Below are positions 1-7,653 of a DNA stretch of 64,000 nt, piece by piece (the stretch's first letter is position 1; every line of letters starts with the position of its first letter). The DNA is from Leifsonia sp. NPDC080035 (GTDB lineage: Bacteria; Actinomycetota; Actinomycetes; Actinomycetales; Microbacteriaceae): the NCBI RefSeq assembly GCF_040050925.1, contig NZ_CP157390.1, positions 1,736,001 through 1,800,000 on the forward strand, given 5' to 3'. The position numbers were made by a program, and so were the translations under genes. The notes under the pieces were generated by a model. It saw only the letters and a program-made list of their open reading frames with translations, ran no database searches and had not been told where the DNA came from.

Positions 1-1
1 A

Positions 2-877
2 GCGACCTCGTCGTCGGTCACCACACGGGTCCCAGGACTCGCGGTCGGATCGCACGCCTTCACCGCGAGCTTCGCGCCCGACGACCGGTCCGCGTTCGCA
101 CCGTCCGTCGCCGCTTCGGTGCCGCACACGGTGACGGCGGCCGGCGCGTCGGCCGGGCCAGCCGCTCCTGCCGCGGCCGGAACGGCCGAGCCCGTCTGCG
201 TCGCGCGTTCGGTCGACGGTGCGACGCTGGACTGGGGCGTCAAGGCGAGCTTCCGCAGCTACATCAGCGGCGGGATCGCGAACGGCTCGTGGACGCTGAA
301 CGGCGTCGGCTACGAGGGCGGCCGCTACGCCTGGAGCGGCGGCTCGGGGAGCTTCAACCCCACCGAGACGCGCGGTGTCGTGCGGTTCCCCGGCTCGGTG
401 GCGTTCACCGGGCACGACGGGCTGCTGAACCTCGTGCTCTCGAACATCGCCCTGCGCGTCACCGGCGCGGACGGCGCGACCCTGATCGCGGACGTCCACT
501 CGACCGACATGAGCGGCACGCCGAGCGACTTCTCGGGCGTCTCGTTCGCGACCGTCGCGCTGGGCGGTGCCACCGCATCCGGATCGACGTTCGCCGTCGA
601 CGGCGCCGCCGCCACGCTGACCGCGGACGGTGCGAAGGCGTTCGCCGGCTTCTACACGGCGGGGACGGCGCTCGACCCGGTGTCGTTCGCCTTTCCGCTC
701 GGAGCCGCGGTGGCCTGCGACAGCAGCACGGCCGCGGCCGGCTCGGCGCTCGCGTCGACCGGAAGCGACGGCGCCGGTCAGTGGCCGCTGATCGTCGGAG
801 TGCTGCTGCTCACCGGCGTGGCCGCCGTGCTGGTCGCCCAGCGCAGGCGGGCCCGCGCGACCGCGGAGACGGTGTGA
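2..877 (+). CDS. HtaA-domain cell-surface haem-binding protein, 5' end outside window
   Basis: The frame is open from the window edge to the stop, so the start lies upstream. Visible is one HtaA-like domain (from 'LDWGVKASFRSYI' for about 170 residues), the haem-binding module of actinobacterial surface proteins. The C-terminus has LASTG, a hydrophobic helix and an RRRARA tail, a sortase-type sorting signal with Ala in place of Pro, so the protein is probably wall-anchored. The stop overlaps the GTG of the haem-binding lipoprotein gene by 4 bp (GTGA), so the two are probably translationally coupled. By analogy with Corynebacterium HtaA/HmuTUV it would pass haem to the transporter. Haem as ligand is inferred from family and context. 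Confidence 0.8.
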   Translation, partial: ATSSSVTTRVPGLAVGSHAFTASFAPDDRSAFAPSVAASVPHTVTAAGASAGPAAPAAAGTAEPVCVARSVDGATLDWGVKASFRSYISGGIANGSWTLNGVGYEGGRYAWSGGSGSFNPTETRGVVRFPGSVAFTGHDGLLNLVLSNIALRVTGADGATLIADVHSTDMSGTPSDFSGVSFATVALGGATASGSTFAVDGAAATLTADGAKAFAGFYTAGTALDPVSFAFPLGAAVACDSSTAAAGSALASTGSDGAGQWPLIVGVLLLTGVAAVLVAQRRRARATAETV

Positions 878-2052
878 GTTCCACGGCACCCCTCTCCACC
901 GCACACCTCTCCACCGAGGGCGGCGCAGCACGCGCCGCCCTCGGGCGTGCGCGGGGCGTCCGGCCGCGTCGCGCCGTGGCCCTCGCGGCCCTCGCGACGG
1001 CGACGGTCCTGCTGGCGGGATGCGCCGCTTCCGCACCCGCTGCGTCGCCGACCACGACCGTCACCGGCACCCCGCCCGCCACATCCGGCCCGTCGGACGC
1101 ACTGCCCGACCCGCGGGCGATCACCGGCCCCTCGACCGCCACGTCCATCCCGGACATCGAGCCCATCGCGCGCTCGCCGAAGCCGTCGCTGCCCGTGACC
1201 GTCACCGACGCGACCGGGACGCGCGTGACGGTGACCGACGCGAGTCGCATCCTCGCACTCGACATCTACGGCACCCTCGCCGAGACCGTGGTCGGGCTGG
1301 GGCTCGGCGACCGCCTGGTCGGGCGCGGCTCCTCCAACGCGCTCGGCTCGATGGCCGCGCTGCCGCTCGTCACCCGGAACGGTCACGAGCTGAACGGCGA
1401 GGCGATCCTCGCGCTGCGGCCGACCCTCGTCCTCACCGACACCACGCTCGGCCCGCGCGAGGTGCAGGATCAGCTGCGCGTGTCCGGCGTGCCGGTCGTC
1501 TTCTTCGACCCCAAGCGCAGCATCGACACCATCGGCGCGCAGATCGAGACGGTCGCGCACACCGTGGGCCTCGACGCCCTGGGCAGGAGGCTCGTCGAGC
1601 GAACGGACGCCGAGCTGGCGTCTGCGAAGGCGGACATCGCGGCGATCGCACCCGCGGCCGACCGCGCGCTCCGGGTGGCGTTCCTCTACGTCCGCGGCAG
1701 GGCCGGGGTCTTCTTCCTGTTCGGGAAGGGATACGGCGCCGATGCGCTCATCTCGGCCGTCGGCGCGGTGGACGTCGCGACCGCTGCAGGGATCACCGGG
1801 GCCAGACCGGCGAGCAGCGAGGCGCTGCTCGCAACGAATCCGGACGTCTTTCTGACGATGACGGACGGACTCGCGTCGACCGGCGGCGTCGACGGCCTGC
1901 TCGAGCGTCCCGGCGTCGCCGACACCCTCGCCGGGCAGCACCGCCGGGTGGTCGACATGGCGGACGGGCAGGTGCTGTCATTCGGGCCGTCCACCCCCGC
2001 CGTGCTGCGGTCGCTCGCCGACGCGCTCTACCGGCCGGGAGCGGCGGGATGA
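874..2052 (+). CDS. hmuT: Haem ABC transporter substrate-binding lipoprotein (HmuT-like)
   Basis: The 392-residue product has a long basic leader followed by lipobox VLLAGC (Cys50), so it is a lipoprotein on the outer face of the membrane. The rest is a periplasmic-binding-protein fold of the FecB/BtuF/HmuT class: 'RILALDIYGTLAETVVGLGLGDRLVGRG' starts the first lobe and 'PDVFLTMTDGLASTGG' is near the end. The GTG start is chosen because it overlaps the upstream stop (GTGA) and no better start lies before the signal peptide. The stop overlaps the permease ATG. It should deliver haem to HmuU. Haem rather than a siderophore is inferred from the adjacent HtaA protein. Confidence 0.85.
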   Translation: MSSTAPLSTAHLSTEGGAARAALGRARGVRPRRAVALAALATATVLLAGCAASAPAASPTTTVTGTPPATSGPSDALPDPRAITGPSTATSIPDIEPIARSPKPSLPVTVTDATGTRVTVTDASRILALDIYGTLAETVVGLGLGDRLVGRGSSNALGSMAALPLVTRNGHELNGEAILALRPTLVLTDTTLGPREVQDQLRVSGVPVVFFDPKRSIDTIGAQIETVAHTVGLDALGRRLVERTDAELASAKADIAAIAPAADRALRVAFLYVRGRAGVFFLFGKGYGADALISAVGAVDVATAAGITGARPASSEALLATNPDVFLTMTDGLASTGGVDGLLERPGVADTLAGQHRRVVDMADGQVLSFGPSTPAVLRSLADALYRPGAAG

Positions 2053-3152
2053 CCGCGCAGGGCCTCCGCGCGAGCGAGGCGACCGTGCGGCGGGCGCATC
2101 ACGGGTCCTCGGCCGTCGCACGCGCCAGGGCGCGGCGCGGGCTCGTGATCGGCGGCCTCGTCGTCGCGCTGCTCGCGGTGGTGCTGCTCTCCGCGGCCGT
2201 CGGCCAGTTCTCGCTGTCGCCCGCGGAGATCCTCTCCTCGATCGGGCGGCGGCTCGGGCTCGCTCCGACCGCGCCCGCGGATGCGTACGCGGACGGCGCG
2301 CTGTGGAACGTCCGGTTCCCGCGCATCGCCCTCGGCCTCACCGTCGGCGCGGCCCTCGGCATCGCGGGAGCGCTCATGCAGGGGGTCTTCGCCAACCCGC
2401 TTGCCGAGCCCGCCGTCGTCGGCGTCTCCGCCGGCGCCGCGGTGGGCGCGTGCGCCGCCATCGTGTTCGGGATGCAGGCGTTCGGCTCCGCGACCGTCCC
2501 CGCCGCCGCGTTCGCGACGGGGGTCGTGACGACGCTGCTGGTCTACGTGCTCGCGCGGGCGCGCGGCCGGACCCGGGTGCTGATGCTGGTGCTGACCGGC
2601 ATCGCCGTCAACGCCATCGCGAACGCCCTGATCGCGCTGCTCGTGTTCGCCGCCGACACCGCGGGCCGCGAGCAGATCATGTTCTGGCAGCTCGGCTCGC
2701 TGAACGGCGCGACCTGGTCTGCCGTGGCGGTCACGCTCCCGCTGCTTGCCGTCGGCGTCGTCGGGGCGTGCCTGCTCGCGCGGCGGATGGATGTGCTCGC
2801 GCTCGGCGACCGGACGGCCCGCCACCTCGGGGTCCCGGTGGAGCGGGTGCGGCTGACGGCCATCCTGCTGGTCGCGCTGCTGACGGCCGCGGCGGTCTCG
2901 TTCGCCGGGATCATCGCCTTCGTCGGCCTCATCGTCCCGCACCTGCTGCGGCTGCTGATCGGCCCCGCGCACGCCGCACTGCTGCCGGCCAGCGCCCTCG
3001 GCGGCGCGCTGCTGATCGCGATCGCCGATGTCGGCGCCCGCACGCTCGTCCCGTTCGCCGACCTCCCGATCGGGATGTTCACGGCGCTGGTCGGCGGACC
3101 CGTGTTCTTCCTGCTGCTGCGCCGCACCGTCGCCTCGGGGGAGCGGTCGTGA
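2049..3152 (+). CDS. hmuU: FecCD-family haem ABC transporter permease (HmuU-like)
   Basis: This 367-residue polytopic membrane protein belongs to the FecCD/BtuC permease family. About ten hydrophobic helices are visible, and family landmarks include 'LGIAGALMQGVFANPLAEPAVVGVSAGAAVGA' and, near the end, 'SFAGIIAFVGLIVPHLLRLLIG', the segment that contacts the ATPase. The ATG overlaps the HmuT stop (ATGA) and the stop overlaps the ATPase GTG (GTGA), so three proteins of one importer come from one tightly coupled operon. It would form the dimeric membrane channel for haem. Confidence 0.9.
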   Translation: MTAQGLRASEATVRRAHHGSSAVARARARRGLVIGGLVVALLAVVLLSAAVGQFSLSPAEILSSIGRRLGLAPTAPADAYADGALWNVRFPRIALGLTVGAALGIAGALMQGVFANPLAEPAVVGVSAGAAVGACAAIVFGMQAFGSATVPAAAFATGVVTTLLVYVLARARGRTRVLMLVLTGIAVNAIANALIALLVFAADTAGREQIMFWQLGSLNGATWSAVAVTLPLLAVGVVGACLLARRMDVLALGDRTARHLGVPVERVRLTAILLVALLTAAAVSFAGIIAFVGLIVPHLLRLLIGPAHAALLPASALGGALLIAIADVGARTLVPFADLPIGMFTALVGGPVFFLLLRRTVASGERS

Positions 3153-3925
3153 CCGGGGCGGAGCTGCGGGGCGTCGGCGTCTCGCTCGGCGGCCGCCGCA
3201 TCCTGGACGCCGTCGACCTGGCGGTGCGTCCCGGCGAGCTGGTCGCCCTGATCGGACCGAACGGCGCCGGCAAGTCGACCGCGCTCGGCGCCCTCGCCGG
3301 CGACACCGTGCCCGACGAGGGCGTCGCGCTGGTCGACGGCAGGGACGCGCGGCGGATGCGCCCCGCCGAGCTCGGGAGGCTGCGCGCCGTGCTGCTGCAG
3401 CAGAAGGGCGTCTCCTTCTCCTACCCGGTGCGCGAGGTCGTCGCGATGGGGCGTCTGCCCTGGGCGCGCACGCCGCAGAGCGAGCGCGACGAGGAGGCGG
3501 TGGCCGACGCCCTCGAGAGGACGGGCACGACCCGGCTCGCCGACCGCGACGTGACCACGCTCTCCGGCGGCGAGCTGGCACGGGTCTCGCTCGCGCGCGT
3601 GCTCGCGCAGGACTGCCCGATCGTGCTCCTCGACGAGCCGACCGACGCCCTGGACCTCGGCCACCAGGAGCAGGTGCTCGCGCTCGCCGCGCAGCTCGCC
3701 CGAACCGGACGCGCGGTGCTCGCCGTGCTGCACGACCTGAACCTCGCCGCGACCTACGCCGACCGCATCGTGCTGCTCTCCGGCGGTCGCGTCGTCGCGA
3801 CCGGGGACGCGGAGACGGTGCTCGTGCCCGCCCTGCTGAGCGGTGTCTACGCGCATCCGGTGGATGTGGTGGAGCATCCGCGGACGGGCCGTCCGCTGGT
3901 GCTGCCGGTGCCGGGGGTCGGGTAG
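3149..3925 (+). CDS. hmuV: Haem ABC transporter ATP-binding protein (HmuV-like)
   Basis: The 258-residue ATPase has Walker A GPNGAGKST (residues 36-44), Q-loop 'LLQQKG', signature 'LSGGELARVSLARVLAQ', Walker B 'IVLLDEPTDALD' and a switch His in 'AVLHDLNLAATYADR'. Order and length match the FepC/BtuD/HmuV subfamily. The GTG start overlaps the HmuU stop by 4 bp. It is the cytoplasmic energy-coupling subunit and the last gene of the operon. No strong hairpin follows it directly. Confidence 0.9.
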   Translation: MTGAELRGVGVSLGGRRILDAVDLAVRPGELVALIGPNGAGKSTALGALAGDTVPDEGVALVDGRDARRMRPAELGRLRAVLLQQKGVSFSYPVREVVAMGRLPWARTPQSERDEEAVADALERTGTTRLADRDVTTLSGGELARVSLARVLAQDCPIVLLDEPTDALDLGHQEQVLALAAQLARTGRAVLAVLHDLNLAATYADRIVLLSGGRVVATGDAETVLVPALLSGVYAHPVDVVEHPRTGRPLVLPVPGVG

Positions 3926-3999
3926 GGCGGACGTCCGCCGACCTTGGTCTTCCCTGTGCGTCCTCGGGCGGCCGGGCGTGCCTCCGGTACCCTTGACGG

Positions 4000-4356
4000 G
4001 TGAATTGGTGGGTGGTCGGCGCCGTGGCGGTGCTCGTCGTGGTGGTGATCGTCGCGGTCAAGCTCGGCTGGATCGACCTCTCCAACAAGGCGCACCGCGG
4101 GTCAGGGACCATGAGCGGTGCCATCGGCGGATCGTTCGACGAGATCTTCGCGCCGACCCGTCACGAGGCGCAGCAGGAGCTGGACCGCCAGTCGTTCCTG
4201 CCCGCGCCCGCGCCGCTTCCCGGCGACGGCGACAAGGGCGCGTGGGACGGCGGCAAGATCACGATCGACGTCGGCCGGGCCGGCCGCGGCCAGCGCGCCG
4301 AGGGCCGCGCCCCCAGCGAGGACGGCCGCGCGAGCGCGCCCACCCGCCGCCGCTAG
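4000..4356 (+). CDS. Small single-pass membrane protein of unknown function
   Basis: The 118-residue product has one N-terminal transmembrane helix (about residues 3-22), then a hydrophilic tail ending in a charged Gly/Arg-rich stretch. The segment 'SGTMSGAIGGSFDEIFAPTRHEAQQELDRQ' looks folded and conserved, and I recognise it only as a type common in Microbacteriaceae. The GTG start has no Shine-Dalgarno but has TACCCT at 3988-3993, 6 nt upstream, fitting a leaderless transcript. No function is assigned. Confidence 0.75.
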   Translation: MNWWVVGAVAVLVVVVIVAVKLGWIDLSNKAHRGSGTMSGAIGGSFDEIFAPTRHEAQQELDRQSFLPAPAPLPGDGDKGAWDGGKITIDVGRAGRGQRAEGRAPSEDGRASAPTRRR

Positions 4357-4386
4357 CCGCCGCACGCCCCTCGGCGGGCGTGCGAC

Positions 4387-4671
4387 TCAGCGGCGCTGCA
4401 GCGCCTGGTAGTCCGGGTGGTCCTCCAGCCAGCGGCGCACATAGGGGCACGAGGCGACGACGCGGCGGTCGGTGTTGTCGCGCACGTCGTCGAGGGCCGC
4501 CTGCACCAGCTGCGAGGCCATGCCGCGTTCCCGCTTCTCCTCGTCGATCTCGGTGTGCGTGAACACGATCGCGTCGTCGCGCAGGTCGTATTCCGCGACC
4601 CCGACCACCTCACCGTCGCCGAGCAGGGCGTAGCGGGACTGGTCGGGCTGGTTCTCCACGGTCAGCGTCAT
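4387..4671 (-). CDS. Short GNAT-type N-acetyltransferase (YjdJ-like)
   Basis: The 94-residue protein matches the short Gcn5-related acetyltransferases of the YjdJ/CG type. It has the acetyl-CoA loop 'RERGMASQLVQAAL' and the C-terminal signature 'VVASCPYVRRWLEDHPDYQAL'. The reading frame extends upstream, but the ATG at 4671 is chosen because TACTGT lies 6 nt before it and because the extra residues overlap the divergent methyltransferase gene. The substrate is unknown; members of this group are often house-cleaning or protein/small-molecule acetylases. It is transcribed away from the methyltransferase gene from a 37-bp shared region. Confidence 0.82.
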   Translation of the reverse strand: MTLTVENQPDQSRYALLGDGEVVGVAEYDLRDDAIVFTHTEIDEEKRERGMASQLVQAALDDVRDNTDRRVVASCPYVRRWLEDHPDYQALQRR

Positions 4672-4708
4672 GCCGCCACAGTATCCCGCCGTACGGGACA
4701 ATGGAGGC
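4672..4708. promoter_or_regulatory. Compact divergent leaderless promoters
   Basis: Only 37 bp separate the acetyltransferase and methyltransferase start codons. On the minus strand TACTGT (plus positions 4678-4683) is 6 nt before the ATG. On the plus strand GACAAT (4697-4702) is 6 nt before the other ATG, which also has GGAGG close by. The two -10 boxes are less than 20 bp apart, so the polymerases should compete. Confidence 0.5.
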
Positions 4709-5599
4709 ATGCTCCAGCCCGTCTCCGCCGATGCCGCGCCGCCGCTCTGGCATCCGGACGCGCCGAGCACGGTCGTCCACGCCGACAACCTCGGCGTGAT
4801 CGCCTCGCTTCCGGACGCCGCGTTCCGCCTGATCTACCTCGATCCGCCGTTCAACACCGGCCGCCCGCAGGCGCGGCGGCGGACGACGTCCGTGCGCTCC
4901 GAGGGCGGCGCGGGCAGCGTCATCGGCTTCAAGGGCCGCAGCTATGAGCGGATCAAGGGCGACCTGCTCAGCTACGACGACCGCTTCGACGACTACTGGG
5001 AGTTCCTGGAGCCGAGGCTGATCGAGGCCTGGCGGGTGCTCGCCGACGACGGCACGCTGTACCTGCACCTGGACTACCGCGAGGCGCACTACGCCAAGGT
5101 GCTGCTGGATGCGCTCTTCGGCAGGGAGTCGTTCCTCAACGAGATCGTCTGGGCGTACGACTACGGAGCGAAGGCCAAGAACCGGTGGCCCGCCAAGCAC
5201 GACACCATCCTCGTGTACGTGAAGAACCCGCGCGGCTACTTCTTCGACTCGTCCGCGGTCGACCGCGAGCCGTACATGGCTCCCGGCCTGGTGACTCCGG
5301 AGAAGGCCGAGCTCGGCAAGCTGCCGACCGACGTCTGGTGGCACACGATCGTGTCCCCGACCGGGAGGGAGAAGACCGGGTACCCGACGCAGAAGCCGGA
5401 GGGGGTGCTGCGGCGGATCGTCCAGGCCTCCAGCGAGGAGGGCGACTGGGTGCTCGACTTCTTCGCGGGGAGCGGCACGACCGGCGCCGTCGCGTCGGCG
5501 CTCGGCCGGCGCTTCCTGCTGGTGGACAGCAACCCGGACGCGATCGCCGTGATGCGCGAGCGCCTCTCCGCCGCCGACGGCGTGCGCTTCCTGGACTGA
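4709..5599 (+). CDS. Orphan site-specific DNA methyltransferase (N4/N6, beta class)
   Basis: The 296-residue protein has the amino-methyltransferase catalytic motif DPPF (residues 45-48, in 'LIYLDPPFNTG') at the N-terminus and the AdoMet-binding motif 'DFFAGSGTTG' near residue 250, the order of beta-class enzymes such as M.PvuII or CcrM. The stretch between them should hold the target-recognition part ('IVWAYDYGAKAKNRWPAKHDTILVY' is typical). No endonuclease or specificity gene is adjacent, so it is an orphan. The ATG is chosen by GGAGGC just upstream; the earlier in-frame ATG would run into the divergent gene. The target base and site cannot be read from sequence. Confidence 0.9.
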   Translation: MLQPVSADAAPPLWHPDAPSTVVHADNLGVIASLPDAAFRLIYLDPPFNTGRPQARRRTTSVRSEGGAGSVIGFKGRSYERIKGDLLSYDDRFDDYWEFLEPRLIEAWRVLADDGTLYLHLDYREAHYAKVLLDALFGRESFLNEIVWAYDYGAKAKNRWPAKHDTILVYVKNPRGYFFDSSAVDREPYMAPGLVTPEKAELGKLPTDVWWHTIVSPTGREKTGYPTQKPEGVLRRIVQASSEEGDWVLDFFAGSGTTGAVASALGRRFLLVDSNPDAIAVMRERLSAADGVRFLD

Positions 5600-5657
5600 C
5601 CGGACGCGCAGACGACGTCAGGGTTTTGGCAAGAAGCGTGTGGAAGGGTTGTTGACT

Positions 5658-6482
5658 ATGCGACCCCCGCTCCGTGCTCTGCCCTTCGTCTGGGCCGCGC
5701 TGGGCTCCGCCGTCGCCTTCACGCTGATCTACCTCGTCTTCGTGCGCAGCTACATCGGCCAGGTCATCGACGAGCGGGCGTTCGCCGGAGCGGACGCCTG
5801 GAAGGGCGACCTCATCGAGTTCGCCAGGACGTTCCTCGACGCCCTCCCTGTCGCCTCCGTGGTCATCGGCGCGATCATCGCGATCGTCATCGTGCTCGTG
5901 CGCCGCAACTGGCTCGTGTTCGGGATCGCCATCGGCGCGGCCGTCGCGGTCAACGTGAGCACCCAGGTGCTGAAGTACGCCATCCTGTCGCGTCCGCCGA
6001 AGGGGGTGGATGTCGGGCTGGCGAACTCGCTGCCGTCCGGTCACACCGCCGTCGCCGGCTCCGCCGCGCTTGTCGTCTTCCTGGTCTGCTCGCCGCGCTA
6101 CCGCCCGGTCGCCGCCGTCGTCGGATCGGTGTTCACGGTCGCCGCCGGCGCATCCACCCTCGTCGAGCAATGGCACCGCCCGAGCGACGTGATCGCTGGG
6201 ATGCTGGTGGTCGCGTTCTGGGCGTCCATCGCGGGCGTCGTGCTCGCGGGGCTGCGGCTTCCGCCGGCGGACCCGCCGGTGCAGGCCAAGCTGTGGGCGC
6301 TGCTGTGGATCGCGCTCGTGTTCATGGTCGGCTCACTGGTCGCGCTCGCCGTCACCTACTTCTCCACTCAGGGCGGCTCGGAGCACCTGTTCATCGCCTA
6401 CGCGGGCGGCGTGGCCGCGATCGCGGCGACCGGCCTGTTCCTGGCCGTCATCGGCAATCGTCTGTACCGCGCCCTCGCCTGA
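5658..6482 (+). CDS. PAP2-superfamily membrane phosphatase
   Basis: The integral membrane protein (274 residues from this ATG) has the three PAP2 signatures: 'LKYAILSRP' for KxnRP, 'LPSGHTA' for PSGH, and 'EQWHRPSDVIAG' for the H-x3-D end of motif 3. Six helices are visible, with the catalytic motifs on one side. Such enzymes remove phosphate from lipids (phosphatidate, undecaprenyl pyrophosphate or phosphatidylglycerophosphate) at the outer membrane face. GGAAGG lies about 10 nt before the chosen ATG; an in-frame GTG at 5640 would add six residues. The substrate is not determinable here. Confidence 0.85.
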   Translation: MRPPLRALPFVWAALGSAVAFTLIYLVFVRSYIGQVIDERAFAGADAWKGDLIEFARTFLDALPVASVVIGAIIAIVIVLVRRNWLVFGIAIGAAVAVNVSTQVLKYAILSRPPKGVDVGLANSLPSGHTAVAGSAALVVFLVCSPRYRPVAAVVGSVFTVAAGASTLVEQWHRPSDVIAGMLVVAFWASIAGVVLAGLRLPPADPPVQAKLWALLWIALVFMVGSLVALAVTYFSTQGGSEHLFIAYAGGVAAIAATGLFLAVIGNRLYRALA

Positions 6483-6487
6483 ACCGG

Positions 6488-7552
6488 TTACGTGCCGCTC
6501 GGTTCCGGGGCGTCGGCCGCCCGAGCGGGCGCGGAGGTGGAGGCACGGACGATGAGGGTCGCATCCAGCAGACCGGGCCGTCGTTCGCGCGGGCTCTCGC
6601 CGTCGAGCAGCGCGACAAGGCGGTGCGCCGCCTCGCGGCCGAGCGCGTCGCCGGGCAGTGCGACGCTCGTCAGGCTCGGGGCGGTGACGGCCGCGGCCGG
6701 CAGGTCGTCGAAGCCCGCGACCGCCAGGTCCTCCGGGATGCGCACGCCGGCGTCCGCGCAGGCGGCGAGGACGCCCAGGGCGAGCGTGTCCGCCGCGGCG
6801 ACGATCGCGGTCACGCCGGCATCACGCCAGCGCGGCAGGACGCGTGCGACGACCGCGGCGGCCTCCGCGGTGTCCGGTCCGCTGCGGGCGTCCTCGTCGG
6901 CGAGCACGGTCATCCCCCTGGCCGCGGCCAGCCGGGCGAGCGCCTCCCTGCGCAGGATGTAGGTGGCGGCGGGGGTGGTGCCGTCGAGGTAGCCGATGGT
7001 GCGGTGGCCGCGCTCGGCGAGGTGCGCGACGAGCGCATCCACGCCGGGCTCGATGTCGTAGTTGACGGCGACGGCGCGCGTCTCCAGCCCCGGTGCATCC
7101 AGGAGGACGAGGGGGATGCCGGGCGGCACCTCGTCGAGGAAGTCCGGGCCGGGCGCGGAGACGAGCAGGCCCGCGGGGCGCAGCGCGGCGAGCCGCCGCA
7201 CGTCGGTCGCGGTCGGCTGCCGCCCGCTGGACGCGGCGGAGAGCAGCAGCTGGAACCGGTCGTCCAGCTCCTCCTGCACGCCCTTGATGACGCGGCCGAA
7301 GTAGGGATTGGGGAGGTCGGGCGCGAGCAGGACGACGACGTCGCTCGTGCCGCGGGCCAGCGCGCTCGCGGTGCCGTCGACGATGTAGCCGAGCTCCCGG
7401 ACCGCCGCGCGGACGCGGTCGGCGTTCTCGTCGGAGACCCGGCCCCTGTGCTTGCCGTTGACGACGAGCGAGACGGTCGCGATGCTCGTCCCCGCGCGTT
7501 CGGCGACCATGGCCGCGGTCACGCGCGACGGGATGCGCGGAGTGGCTGCCAT
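6488..7552 (-). CDS. LacI-family regulator of nucleoside utilisation
   Basis: The 354-residue protein has an N-terminal LacI helix-turn-helix ('VTAAMVAERAGTSIATVSLVVNGK', about residues 11-34) with the hinge 'LGYIVDGTASALARG', then a periplasmic-binding-protein-like sensor domain ('VVVLLAPDLPNPYFGRVIKGV', and C-terminal 'PEDLAVAGFDDLPAAAVTAPSLTSV'). It is divergent from a nucleoside hydrolase-transporter-ribokinase operon, and two matching operators lie between them. The inducer is therefore inferred to be a nucleoside, ribose or a derivative. TAGCAT lies 7 nt before its ATG, so its mRNA may be leaderless. It probably represses the operon and perhaps itself. Confidence 0.88.
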   Translation of the reverse strand: MAATPRIPSRVTAAMVAERAGTSIATVSLVVNGKHRGRVSDENADRVRAAVRELGYIVDGTASALARGTSDVVVLLAPDLPNPYFGRVIKGVQEELDDRFQLLLSAASSGRQPTATDVRRLAALRPAGLLVSAPGPDFLDEVPPGIPLVLLDAPGLETRAVAVNYDIEPGVDALVAHLAERGHRTIGYLDGTTPAATYILRREALARLAAARGMTVLADEDARSGPDTAEAAAVVARVLPRWRDAGVTAIVAAADTLALGVLAACADAGVRIPEDLAVAGFDDLPAAAVTAPSLTSVALPGDALGREAAHRLVALLDGESPRERRPGLLDATLIVRASTSAPARAADAPEPSGT

Positions 7553-7588
7553 GCCTGAGATGCTATCGCCCGCGGGCGGAGTTGCGAC

Positions 7589-7626
7589 GTCAAGCGCTTT
7601 ACGCTTAGGGTGTCAAGCGTTTTACG
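7589..7626. promoter_or_regulatory. Two LacI-type operators between regulator and nucleoside operon
   Basis: Two near-identical 15-mers, GTCAAGCGCTTTACG (7589-7603) and GTCAAGCGTTTTACG (7612-7626), are spaced 23 bp apart on the same strand. The first is centred on the perfect palindrome AAGCGCTT with the central CG typical of LacI-family sites. Spacing of about two helical turns would let two dimers sit on one face. They lie just before the hydrolase ribosome site (GGAGG near 7641), so they should block its transcription. Confidence 0.75.
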
Positions 7627-7653
7627 TTCCCCGACGAAGCGGAGGCTCCCTCA

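Noticed and set aside
2028..4124. A 698-codon open frame on the minus strand opposite the haem transporter genes
   Set aside because: It is Arg/Ala/Pro-rich low-complexity sequence, the usual shadow frame of high-GC genes, and lies over three well-supported genes.
4709..5599. Restriction-modification system
   Set aside because: No endonuclease, specificity or helicase gene lies within several kilobases.
6644..7558. Plus-strand frame opposite the nucleoside LacI gene
   Set aside because: The minus-strand LacI protein has clear domains; the opposite frame is low-complexity shadow.
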